DNA from: an uncultured Nitrosomonadales bacterium
GTDB taxonomy: Bacteria; Pseudomonadota; Gammaproteobacteria; Burkholderiales; Gallionellaceae
Length of the DNA stretch: 16,574 bases
Assembly: GCA_903934275.1 (NCBI GenBank)
Contig: CAIZNF010000095.1
Location: 1 to 16,574, forward strand
Reading direction: 5' to 3'
Below the pieces are notes generated by a model that was given only the letters and a program-made list of their open reading frames with translations, made no database searches and was not told the DNA's origin. The position numbers and the translations under genes are program-made. Positions 1 through 6,618 of this stretch are shown piece after piece. Numbering within the stretch: position 1 is the first letter of the stretch; every line of letters starts with the position of its first letter.

Positions 1-96
1 CAGCAGATATCTATTCCTGGCACGCCTCCCGTGCAGCAGAGCAGTGAGCCTCCTGTGCAACAGGATAATGTGCCTGCCCCATCCAGCAAACAATAA
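1..96 (+). CDS. 3' end of a Pro/Gln-rich protein (partial)
   Basis: An open frame runs from the first base to a TAA stop at 94-96 and encodes the last 31 residues of a protein that begins outside the window. The tail is rich in Pro, Gln and Ser and contains an imperfect repeat of the type PPVQQ (seen twice, about eight residues apart). This looks like a disordered C-terminal tail of the kind found on secreted or envelope proteins, but the family cannot be told from this fragment. It is convergent with jetD, with about 105 bases between the two stops. I see no convincing hairpin terminator in that gap, only a weak one ending in a T6 run near 190-195. The frame could also be chance. Confidence 0.4.
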   Translation, partial: QQISIPGTPPVQQSSEPPVQQDNVPAPSSKQ

Positions 97-201
97 TACT
101 GCACAGCAATTCTTCACCCCTGCCGCGTGAACCGCATCGGGCGCTGTGTTTGCGACAAGATGTGTGCAAAGCGTGGGTAGCGAACTGGCTTTTTTAACAA
201 C

Positions 202-1377
202 TCAACGGGATCCTGCCCCCACAAGAGCGGCATCTACCCAGGCAAAGCCGACACGCTCTTGCTCAAGGCGTATGGCTGGCGCAATTCGGTTAAAACGCAA
301 ATCATCGTAAAGCGCCGACTCATCCGGTATCAGACGTTCCAACTCACGTGAGGTTGGTCGCTCTTCGCTTCCCCATAAATTCCGATGCTCCAGCAAGGTT
401 GCGCGATCCATCAGCAGGGAATGCACCGCCGGAAACTTGCTTCTCAATTGATCCAGTATCGCGAAACCGTGGGTGTCGATGTCGCCCCAATAATAAATCT
501 TCATGCTTTGCAGCCATTCGGCTTGCGCGAGATGGTCGAAGCCATAGCCAGACCCGAACAACACCAGACTGTCCGGCACGGCGGGGAAGGCGAGGAAATT
601 GATTTCGTTTTCGGTGATAAACACCTTCTTCACCGCCAATGTAAGTTGCGCGAACTCATCGCTCGTCGCGGCGAGATCGGACAGGCCCTGTATGCGCAAT
701 TTTTGATCCAGAAAACGGAAGCGTATTTGCGTCGGTTTGGGCTTGAAGCCATAGCGCAGCGCGAAGCCGCTTGCGCCGATAAATTGAGTGTCGATTGCCT
801 CCGGTGGAAGCACGACATCCAGCATTTCGCCGAGCAGACCACGGTGGAGCTCGATGAATTTGGTATCAACGCCCTGAACGTCTATCTGGCGCAGGTAAAC
901 GCCGGGACGGGGATGGCGCACTATCCAGTTCAGCACGGCCAGCAGTCGCGGCCAATTTTCGGCATGGTCTAACACCGTCAGCGGACGCTTTCTGAGCCAT
1001 GGGACAAGCGCCGGATAAGTTTCCGAAAGGTTAGCGGCCAGCACGCGGAATTTGGCCGCGTCGCGCAGCTTGCCGATCAGCGCCAGGCCATCGCGTTCGC
1101 TTGCGACAATCGCGGCCACAGGGATGCGGTTGCGCCCCAGTTGGCGGTGGTTGAACTCGCGCCACTCCAACTGGAAACTGGTTCCCGCAGTCAATTCTGC
1201 AATCCACTGCCGCGCCGCTTCGAACTGTTCGGAGAGCGCTTGGGTATCGGGTTTTTTGAGGGGGATGCGCAGCGGAAAGACCGGTTCGCCATCCAGTATT
1301 GCGGCCAGAATGCGGCCATTATCCCAGTCACGGCGCACACGGTTGCGGATGTCTTCGGGCGTGCTCCAGTCTCTCAT
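202..1377 (-). CDS. jetD: JetD, Wadjet type I nuclease subunit (DUF3322 + DUF2220, Toprim-like)
   Basis: This 391-residue protein matches the usual JetD length and layout: an N-terminal DUF3322 arm (about residues 1-190) and a C-terminal DUF2220 domain related to the Toprim fold of topoisomerase VI/Spo11 (about 200-385). Visible catalytic-type motifs are the acidic ENE at 256-258 following a beta strand, the GSGYGFD segment near 275-281, and YYWGDIDTHG at 295-304, whose two Asp would bind metal. In Wadjet, JetD binds the DNA held by the SMC complex JetABC and cuts small closed circles, which blocks plasmid establishment. The ATG at 1377 has only a weak GAG-type ribosome site. The gene is the last of jetB-jetC-jetD and is separated from jetC by 142 bases containing a palindromic repeat, which is unusually loose for this operon. 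No lesion is visible. Family assignment is strong; nuclease activity is inferred from the family. Confidence 0.93.
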   Translation of the reverse strand: MRDWSTPEDIRNRVRRDWDNGRILAAILDGEPVFPLRIPLKKPDTQALSEQFEAARQWIAELTAGTSFQLEWREFNHRQLGRNRIPVAAIVASERDGLALIGKLRDAAKFRVLAANLSETYPALVPWLRKRPLTVLDHAENWPRLLAVLNWIVRHPRPGVYLRQIDVQGVDTKFIELHRGLLGEMLDVVLPPEAIDTQFIGASGFALRYGFKPKPTQIRFRFLDQKLRIQGLSDLAATSDEFAQLTLAVKKVFITENEINFLAFPAVPDSLVLFGSGYGFDHLAQAEWLQSMKIYYWGDIDTHGFAILDQLRSKFPAVHSLLMDRATLLEHRNLWGSEERPTSRELERLIPDESALYDDLRFNRIAPAIRLEQERVGFAWVDAALVGAGSR

Positions 1378-1399
1378 TTTAAAAGTCTCAGTTGAGGGG

Positions 1400-1463
1400 T
1401 TTGTAGGTGCGAATTCATTCGCACGCCCAATGGATTATGTGCGAATAAATTCGCACCTACAAA
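1400..1463. repeat. REP-like long palindrome between jetC and jetD
   Basis: This is a 64-base imperfect palindrome. The outer arms TTTGTAGGTGCGAAT and ATTCGCACCTACAAA are exact reverse complements, and each half contains a smaller hairpin with GTGCGAA/TTCGCAC arms. It fills almost half of the jetC-jetD gap. Short GTAGG-bounded palindromes like this are common dispersed repeats of REP/BIME type in proteobacteria. It could fold in the jetC-jetD transcript and alter mRNA stability or read-through. No U-tract makes it a clear terminator. Confidence 0.75.
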
Positions 1464-1519
1464 AGCTGCATAACCAATTGAAGCAACAGTATCCTCTTCG
1501 TCAACAGAGGAATCTGGCT

Positions 1520-4500
1520 TCATGCCCGCCTCGCATCCCGCTCGGCGCGGTACTCTTCGATGGTGAGGTTACGCAATTGCGAATCCTGCCCCTTTTCGTT
1601 GTGGACGAAGCCGACGCTGGCGACGAAGGGCTCGATGATGTGTATCTTCTGTAAGGGCGTGACGATCAACAGTTGCAGGTTGAGCCGCTTGAACAGCTCC
1701 AGGCCGAAGCGCGCCGACTCATCCGAACCCCGCCCGAAGGCTTCGTCTATGACCACAAAACGGAAACTGCGCGAGCGTGCCGCGCCCCACTCCAGGCCGA
1801 ATTGATAAGCCAGACTGGCCGCCAAAATGGTGTAGGCCAGCTTCTCTTTTTGCCCGCCGGATTTGCCGCCGGAATCGGTGTAGTGTTCATGTTCGCTGTT
1901 GTCTTCGCGCCAGCGTTCGGAGGCCGAGAACACGAACCATTGGCGCACGTCGGTAACTTTGCGCGTCCAGCGCCGGTCTGGTTCCGTGCTGCCTTCGCGA
2001 CCGCGAAAACGTTCGATGATCGCCTTCACTTGCAGAAATTTCGCCTCGGAATACTGCGCGTCTTCCGAGCCAGTCAGCGCACCCTCGGTGCAGGCTTTCA
2101 GCTCTTGCTGAAAGTCGCGCAGCTCCATATCCACGTTGATCTGCGCTTCCAGCAAAATGTAGCGGTTCGGGTTGTAGTCGATCTGCGCGAGCGAGGCGTT
2201 GATGCGTTCGATGCGCTCGCGGATGGTTTCCCGTTCGCGCGCAAGTTGCGACTGGAAGTTGGCGATTTCGCGGATGGTGTTTTCGTTGAGCAATTCCTTG
2301 AAACGTGCCTCGAAACGCGGCAGGTCGTCGGCTTGCAGTTGTTGCAGCATGGCGCGGTATTCATGGGCCGCATCCACGCTGGCATCCGCATCCTTGGTTT
2401 CCAGCGGATATTTGTTGCGGTACTCCTGCATGGTCTTGACGATTTTCTCTTGCAGGTACTTGAGTTTTTTATCTTCACCATCAATCTTTTTCTGCAACCA
2501 TTCGCGCATGTCATGCTCGCGGTTGTCGCAAGACTCCACAGTCAGGGTGTGTTCGCCCAAGGCCTCGGCGCGCAGCTCGCCAAGCTGAGTTAAACGCTGA
2601 GCGTCATTGAAGCCATCAACTGCAACGTGGCACTCTGCGAGCAATGCATTTGCTTGCTCCAATTTTTCTTCATTGCGGGCAAGTTCCTTGTTGCGCTCGC
2701 CCAAATCGCTTTCCGTCTGTTTGAGCTTTTCCTCCAGCGCCTTGAGCTGGATACCCAATGTTTGCAGCATATCGGATGCGGCTTCCAGCGTTTTCTTTTC
2801 GGCCTCAAGCTCTGAAATCAAAACCGCAACAGGCTGCCAGTCGAGTTCGCTGAAATCGGTGTACTCGCCGATCTGCGCCAGACATTGCAGACGGTATGCC
2901 AGCGCGTTCCGCTCCTCCTGCGCTTTGCCGATGATGTCGGCAAGAGATTGCATGCGCCCTTCCAGTCCCTTGGCCTGTTTTTCAAAAGCCGCGATTTTAT
3001 TTTCATTGCTCCAGCCCAGCACATAGCGGCTGCGATCATCGAGGCGGTGGCGGTCATCTTTCTCGTGGCGATCCGCACCCGCCTTGACTTGTCCGGCGCG
3101 GGTAATCGCCTGGCGCTCGCGGCGAAATTGTTCCAGCGTCTCGCAGCATGCATAGTCGAAGCGGCGCGCCAGCTCGCCTTCCAGCCAGCCATAAAAAGGC
3201 GAATCGGGCTTGACCGCGAGCTTGCGCGCGAGCGAATCGGGATGCAGGGGAGGGTGCTCATCGGCCTTCGGTTCGCGCACGCGGTAATAAACCAATCGCC
3301 CCTGCAAATGAGTTTGTTCCACCCATGCGGCGACTTCGGCGTAATGCTTTTCCGGCACCAACAGTGAAACGCCGAAGTTATGCAGCAGCCGTTCGGCGGC
3401 ACCTTCCCACGCGGCATCTTCGGCGCGCACCTGGATCAACTCCCCGGCAAAAGGCATGGTTTCCTCCGCCACATCGAGCGCCGCGCAAAGCATGCGCCGG
3501 ATGGCGATTTGCGCCTCGGGAATATTGCTGCGCCGTTTCCTGAGGGAGACGAGTTCTGTCGCTATCGTTGCGTGTTCCTGCCTGAGGCCACGCAGGTCGA
3601 CACCCGCCTCGGTTTGTTGATTTTGTAGTTCCGTATCGCGCGCCTGAGATGTTTCGCGCAATTCGACGAGGCGGTGGCGGTTGCCGACAAAGCCATCCAC
3701 ATCGCTTGCGGAAACAATCCCCAGCCGTTGCGCCAACTCTGCATAACGCTCCGCGCGCGCCAGTTTTTTGGCCTTTTCTTGCCCCTTGGCATGAATGTCT
3801 GACGCGATGCGCTCGATGCGGTCGCCGCCGTTTTCCGCGATGGCGCGCTTGATCTCGTCGCGCTCGCCCTGCTGCGTGCCACGGGCATCGCTCAGCGTCT
3901 GAATTCTGCTACTGAGCCGCTCTGCTTCTTCCTTCAAGTTGAGCAGCCGTTTTTCCAGCAGCTCGGCCTTGAGCGAAGAAAAATAAGGCTTCAGCGCCTC
4001 GCGGCAATTCCGCCATTCGCCGATCTGTGCCGTCAGCTCGTCGAAGCGCGCGCAATCGGCAACCAGTGGCGACAGGCGCGCGACTTGATCCTTGGTCTTG
4101 AGCACCGCTTCATGCGCGCGATTTAAATCGTCGAAATGATGGATCAGCGCCGCGATACGCGACTCCACATCGAAAGCTTCGAGCATGTGTTCGCGCACAA
4201 AATCGGTGAGGCTGCCCACCGATTTCATCGACACCGTCTGGTGGAATAACTCCAGCGCCTGATCGTTCTCAATGCCGAAGCGGCGGCGGAAAGCTGCCGC
4301 ATAGGATGGAAAGGTTTCAAACAACTCTATGCCGGGCATGGTGCGCAAACGTTTTTTTAAACCGCCGATATCCGTCCCGAACCCGGTGAAGTCGGCAGCG
4401 ATGGACATACCCCGGTCGGCCACCAGATAAAAACGCTCCGGCTGTCCCTGGGTGTTTTTCGCCCAGAAGAATATCTGGGCCAGCGTGACGCTCAGCCCGA

Positions 4501-4897
4501 AACCCTCGTTCTGAAACACCCCGAGAATCACCGAATAGTCGTTGTGATCGCGCAACGCCACCGGCTTGGCGGATGCGCCCGTTTCGCTGCGTTCGGATTT
4601 GTAATGCCCCAGCACATAGGAGCGCAATGTTCGCTCCTTGAATTCCGCGCCCGCCGCCTTGTTGTAAGCGACGCGGCTGGCAGGCACCAGCAGCGTCGTC
4701 ACCGCATCCACCAGCGTGGATTTGCCCGAGCCGATGTCGCCGGTGAGCAAAGCGTTATCGCCCCCCGCGTGCAGCGCCCGCACCTTGCCGTTGAACGTGC
4801 CCCAGTTGTACACCTCCAGACGATGCAGGCGGAAGCCGCTGCGCTCTTCCTTGCCGGAGAAATCCAGCATTCCGCTTTCGGTGTTCACGGTGCTCAT
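1520..4897 (-). CDS. jetC: JetC, Wadjet SMC/MukB-like ATPase
   Basis: This 1,125-residue SMC-family ATPase is the motor of the Wadjet complex; paired with the kleisin JetA and the MukE-like JetB, it extrudes DNA. The N-terminal head has the family opening RLHRLEVYNWGTF (24-35) and a Walker A GDIGSGKST (53-61). The C-terminal head has the ABC signature SGGKSGGQ (about 1009-1016) and a Walker B ending in VVIDEAFGRG (about 1048-1057). Between them lie two long Glu/Lys/Arg-rich coiled-coil stretches (roughly 265-460 and 630-900) separated by a globular hinge (about 470-620). The ATG at 4897 has no good Shine-Dalgarno sequence; the Met at residue 10 is a possible alternative start. Length and motifs are complete. 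It sits 97 bases downstream of jetB, with a palindromic repeat in the gap. Confidence 0.95.
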   Translation of the reverse strand: MSTVNTESGMLDFSGKEERSGFRLHRLEVYNWGTFNGKVRALHAGGDNALLTGDIGSGKSTLVDAVTTLLVPASRVAYNKAAGAEFKERTLRSYVLGHYKSERSETGASAKPVALRDHNDYSVILGVFQNEGFGLSVTLAQIFFWAKNTQGQPERFYLVADRGMSIAADFTGFGTDIGGLKKRLRTMPGIELFETFPSYAAAFRRRFGIENDQALELFHQTVSMKSVGSLTDFVREHMLEAFDVESRIAALIHHFDDLNRAHEAVLKTKDQVARLSPLVADCARFDELTAQIGEWRNCREALKPYFSSLKAELLEKRLLNLKEEAERLSSRIQTLSDARGTQQGERDEIKRAIAENGGDRIERIASDIHAKGQEKAKKLARAERYAELAQRLGIVSASDVDGFVGNRHRLVELRETSQARDTELQNQQTEAGVDLRGLRQEHATIATELVSLRKRRSNIPEAQIAIRRMLCAALDVAEETMPFAGELIQVRAEDAAWEGAAERLLHNFGVSLLVPEKHYAEVAAWVEQTHLQGRLVYYRVREPKADEHPPLHPDSLARKLAVKPDSPFYGWLEGELARRFDYACCETLEQFRRERQAITRAGQVKAGADRHEKDDRHRLDDRSRYVLGWSNENKIAAFEKQAKGLEGRMQSLADIIGKAQEERNALAYRLQCLAQIGEYTDFSELDWQPVAVLISELEAEKKTLEAASDMLQTLGIQLKALEEKLKQTESDLGERNKELARNEEKLEQANALLAECHVAVDGFNDAQRLTQLGELRAEALGEHTLTVESCDNREHDMREWLQKKIDGEDKKLKYLQEKIVKTMQEYRNKYPLETKDADASVDAAHEYRAMLQQLQADDLPRFEARFKELLNENTIREIANFQSQLARERETIRERIERINASLAQIDYNPNRYILLEAQINVDMELRDFQQELKACTEGALTGSEDAQYSEAKFLQVKAIIERFRGREGSTEPDRRWTRKVTDVRQWFVFSASERWREDNSEHEHYTDSGGKSGGQKEKLAYTILAASLAYQFGLEWGAARSRSFRFVVIDEAFGRGSDESARFGLELFKRLNLQLLIVTPLQKIHIIEPFVASVGFVHNEKGQDSQLRNLTIEEYRAERDARRA

Positions 4898-4909
4898 CTC
4901 AAATAATCC

Positions 4910-4961
4910 GTAGGTCGGGCTATGCCCGACAATAATATTCGGCGGGCACAGCCCGCCCTAC
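4910..4961. repeat. REP/BIME-like double hairpin between jetB and jetC
   Basis: This 52-base near-palindrome is bounded by GTAGG and CCTAC. It is made of two small hairpins, TCGGGC-TAT-GCCCGA and GGCGGGC-ACA-GCCCGCC, joined by AATAATATT. The two halves are also nearly reverse complements of each other, the BIME arrangement. It differs in sequence from the palindrome in the jetC-jetD gap (1400-1463), so two repeat families have settled in the same operon. It lies just upstream of the jetC start and may account for the poor ribosome site there. Confidence 0.75.
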
Positions 4962-4994
4962 ATAAATGCAAGCTTGATCTGAATATGGAAATTT

Positions 4995-5585
4995 TCATGC
5001 CTGCTCACCAATATTGATGCAATACGCGGCCAAGCGCTGGTCGAACTCTGCCAGCCACTGCGCATCGACAAAGGCTTTCAGGATGCGGCTCACTTCGATC
5101 AGGTGAGGTTGCCCGCGCAGGCGGCGCGCAAAACCCAGCTCGATGATCTTGTTCAGATGGGTGTCGATCTGGTACACGATGCGCGCCTCATTTACACCGG
5201 CAGGCAGGAACAATCTGATCATATCGACCACTTCTTCGCGCGTGAGAATAAGCCGCGTATCCTCGCCGCCCGCATCGAACTCGGCCAATTTTTTGCGTAG
5301 CAACGCGAGCAGCAAACTCACCGGAAATGACAAGGGCCGCTTCGCCACCAGACGCGGCAACGCCTCCCCCTCATCGGGCGCAGGTTGGGATTTCAGCCAG
5401 GCATAACCCTCCGCTTCGTCCAGCACCAACTCCAGCCCCAGCACCGCAAGGTAATCGCGCACCCTGGCCTGCAAGCCGAGCAACGCCTGCCAGATAGCCG
5501 CATCGGTATCCTGATACACGACGCCTTTCATCAAGGCGATCAACACGCGGGAGAACTCCTGGCCTTCGGCTTCGTCGTTATGCAT
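4995..5585 (-). CDS. jetB: JetB, Wadjet MukE-like subunit (DUF4194)
   Basis: This 196-residue protein has the DUF4194 pattern: a helical N-terminal domain, an FPVSLLLALLRKKLAEFD segment (about 87-104), a TREEVVDMIRLFLP segment (about 115-128), and a C-terminal winged-helix part with INKIIELGF-like and LIEVSRILKAF motifs. In Wadjet it bridges the kleisin JetA and the JetC heads and contacts DNA, like MukE. The ATG at 5585 is supported by an AAAGAG Shine-Dalgarno sequence that overlaps the stop codon of the upstream toxin gene, only 7 bases away, so jetB appears translationally coupled to the toxin-antitoxin module and not to jetA. It precedes jetC. The natural upstream partner jetA lies 6.9 kb away. 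Confidence 0.9.
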   Translation of the reverse strand: MHNDEAEGQEFSRVLIALMKGVVYQDTDAAIWQALLGLQARVRDYLAVLGLELVLDEAEGYAWLKSQPAPDEGEALPRLVAKRPLSFPVSLLLALLRKKLAEFDAGGEDTRLILTREEVVDMIRLFLPAGVNEARIVYQIDTHLNKIIELGFARRLRGQPHLIEVSRILKAFVDAQWLAEFDQRLAAYCINIGEQA

Positions 5586-5592
5586 TTACTCT

Positions 5593-5883
5593 TTAATCCG
5601 AATCTGGACGCAATTCCCGGCTGTGCCAGACGCGGGTTATCAAGATGGTGTCAGTTGGCACTAAAATGTAACGCAGAATATAGCCGCTGCGACCAAATTT
5701 TGCGGGCCATTCCCTGAATTCTGCACGAGGTGTACCAACCCCCGGATTGTCGGCAATTATGTTTGCGGCATCACGGATAACTAGGGCTGCTCGCCGGGCG
5801 GCGGCAGGGCTTACTGGGGCAAGGAAGTCGTAGAGCCTGGCAACATCGTCAAGGGCATCGGGATGCCAGATCAGCGTGGGCAT
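5593..5883 (-). CDS. RelE/ParE-family toxin
   Basis: This small basic protein of 96 residues has the RelE/ParE fold signature: an opening WHPDALDDVARLYDFL helix pair (6-21), a central PGVGTPRAEFREWP loop (47-60), and a C-terminal strand ending RVWHSRELRP (84-93). Members either cut mRNA at the ribosome (RelE-like) or poison gyrase (ParE-like); the sequence alone does not decide which. The ATG at 5883 lies inside the 3' end of the antitoxin gene (13-base overlap), the usual coupling for such pairs. Its stop is 7 bases before jetB, placing a stability module at the head of the jetBCD unit. No damage is visible. Confidence 0.85.
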   Translation of the reverse strand: MPTLIWHPDALDDVARLYDFLAPVSPAAARRAALVIRDAANIIADNPGVGTPRAEFREWPAKFGRSGYILRYILVPTDTILITRVWHSRELRPDSD

Positions 5884-6107
5884 TCGCTACGGTTCCCGGC
5901 AGCCAAATCGGTGAGCCAGGAATTCGCGCGCTCATGCGAAACCATCGTCGTGCCTGCCAGGTAAGAGTCAACGCGCGCGCGATCAATCTCCAATGACAGC
6001 GAGTCGGCACATACAGCGGCCAAATAGTCGTCGATCGACATCCCGGATCTATGCGCGGCGGCGGTAACAGCGGCTTCGAGTGCATCTGGCAAGACGATGG
6101 TAAGCAT
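5871..6107 (-). CDS. Antitoxin of the RelE/ParE-type module
   Basis: I chose the ATG at 6107 (78 residues) because it has a GAGGGG ribosome site 8 bases upstream and gives the natural start MLTIVLPDALEAAV; the open frame continues nine codons further to 6134 without a ribosome site. The N-terminal beta strand plus the MSIDDYLAAVCADSL helix resembles a ribbon-helix-helix (CopG/ParD-like) DNA-binding domain. The acidic C-terminal half (VSHERANSWLTDLA) would wrap the toxin. Such antitoxins repress their own promoter together with the toxin, so this gene probably regulates transcription running on into jetBCD. It overlaps the toxin by 13 bases. Confidence 0.8.
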   Translation of the reverse strand: MLTIVLPDALEAAVTAAAHRSGMSIDDYLAAVCADSLSLEIDRARVDSYLAGTTMVSHERANSWLTDLAAGNRSECPR

Positions 6108-6149
6108 GACAACAACCCCTCTATAAAAAATCACCTACTTACAATTTCG

Positions 6150-6178
6150 ATTATAGCCCAGTATGCAGCCACAAAAAA
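6150..6178 (-). promoter_or_regulatory. Probable sigma70 promoter of the TA-jetBCD unit
   Basis: A consensus -10 box TATAAT occupies 6155-6150 on the minus strand. About 16 to 17 bases upstream is a weak T-rich -35 (TTTTTG/TTTTTT at 6178-6172). This is the only strong promoter-like sequence I see upstream of the antitoxin start at 6107. No terminator lies between it and jetB, so it probably also transcribes jetBCD. An operator for the antitoxin is expected here, but I cannot define one. Confidence 0.5.
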
Positions 6179-6257
6179 TATTGGAAACATCTCTGTTATC
6201 TTGTTTCATTTGGTGGCTTCCTCCTAATCCGTGAGTGGTGCAAACGCGAAGCCGGTT

Positions 6258-6473
6258 TCAAAGCATCACCTGGGAAGCAATAGGGGCGGTGTTTTGTTTG
6301 CATAACCTGGAAGCCAATAGATACGGTGTTTTCAGAGGTGCAGTTCGGGGGAGGCAAGTGGATGTCCTTGATTCCCACAATTCGAGCGAAAAGCCGGGCT
6401 TCTTCTCGATATGCCAACCGGGGAACACCACCACCGGTCGCACCTTGTATTCCCGTCTGATGTTTTTCAGCAA
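6258..6473 (-). pseudogene. Possible remnant of a NERD (nuclease-related) domain protein
   Basis: A 71-residue open frame on the minus strand begins with a segment containing VRPVVVFPGWHIEKK (about residues 11-25). This closely resembles the strand-and-turn of NERD domains, typically VRPVVxFPGWxxE. After that the expected WVLNPKAL motif is not present, and neither neighbouring frame supplies it cleanly. No N-terminal half of a NERD domain is visible upstream. I read this as a short decayed fragment of a nuclease-related gene inside the insert. The call rests on one motif and may be wrong. Confidence 0.3.
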
Positions 6474-6487
6474 ATATAAAGTGCCTG

Positions 6488-6507
6488 ATTCCGGCTTTCA
6501 CCGGAAT
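6488..6507. repeat. ATTCCGG/CCGGAAT dispersed-repeat hairpin
   Basis: This is a 7-base perfect stem with a 6-base loop (CTTTCA), followed by GACAGAATATGAATTCC. Its translated form on the minus strand reads VIPVKAGI, the familiar signature of the dispersed 'GTCATTCC-GGAAT' repeats found between genes in many beta- and gammaproteobacteria. It is probably a repeat copy and not a gene-specific signal. Confidence 0.55.
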
Positions 6508-6532
6508 GACAGAATATGAATTCCTAGGTATC

Positions 6533-6567
6533 TCATGCAAGGCTGATTTTTGCCCCCCCTTGCATGA
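6533..6567. repeat. Perfect 10-base inverted repeat upstream of the GT4-STAND gene
   Basis: Arms TCATGCAAGG (6533-6542) and CCTTGCATGA (6558-6567) are exact reverse complements with a 15-base spacer containing runs of T and C. It lies 52 bases before the ATG at 6619. The size would suit an operator or an mRNA hairpin. No U-tract follows on either strand, so it is not a terminator. Confidence 0.5.
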
Positions 6568-6618
6568 ATCCATGCACCGTGCAAGGATGCGGACTTCACA
6601 CGGTAGCCAGCAAAAGAA

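Larger units (their letters stand above)
6135..6618. other. Gene-poor, repeat-rich stretch between the divergent TA module and the GT4-STAND gene
   Basis: This stretch of about 480 bases has no intact gene. It is visibly AT-richer near its left end than the flanking genes. It holds the promoter of the TA module, a possible NERD-domain remnant on the minus strand, an ATTCCGG/CCGGAAT repeat hairpin, and a 10-base perfect inverted repeat just upstream of the glycosyltransferase start. The short open frames in it are not convincing as genes. Confidence 0.6.

Noticed and set aside
97..201. Search for a shared terminator between the left-end partial gene and jetD
   Set aside because: Only a weak stem ends in the T6 run near 190-195; not enough for a call.
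385..972. Open frame of 195 codons on the plus strand opposite jetD
   Set aside because: Fully antisense to JetD, whose GDIDTHG and ENE motifs are conserved; no family resemblance.
1673..2593. Open frame of 306 codons on the plus strand opposite jetC
   Set aside because: Antisense to the JetC coiled coil and C-terminal head; the Phe/Leu/Gln-rich composition mirrors the Glu/Lys codons of the real gene.
6235..6519. Small plus-strand open frame in the gap before the GT4-STAND gene
   Set aside because: No ribosome site, no recognisable domain, and its end is formed by a dispersed repeat (GFHRNDRI is the repeat read in frame).
6196..6573. 125-codon minus-strand frame containing SVIPVKAGI
   Set aside because: The recognisable part is a translated intergenic repeat; the rest has no protein-like pattern.
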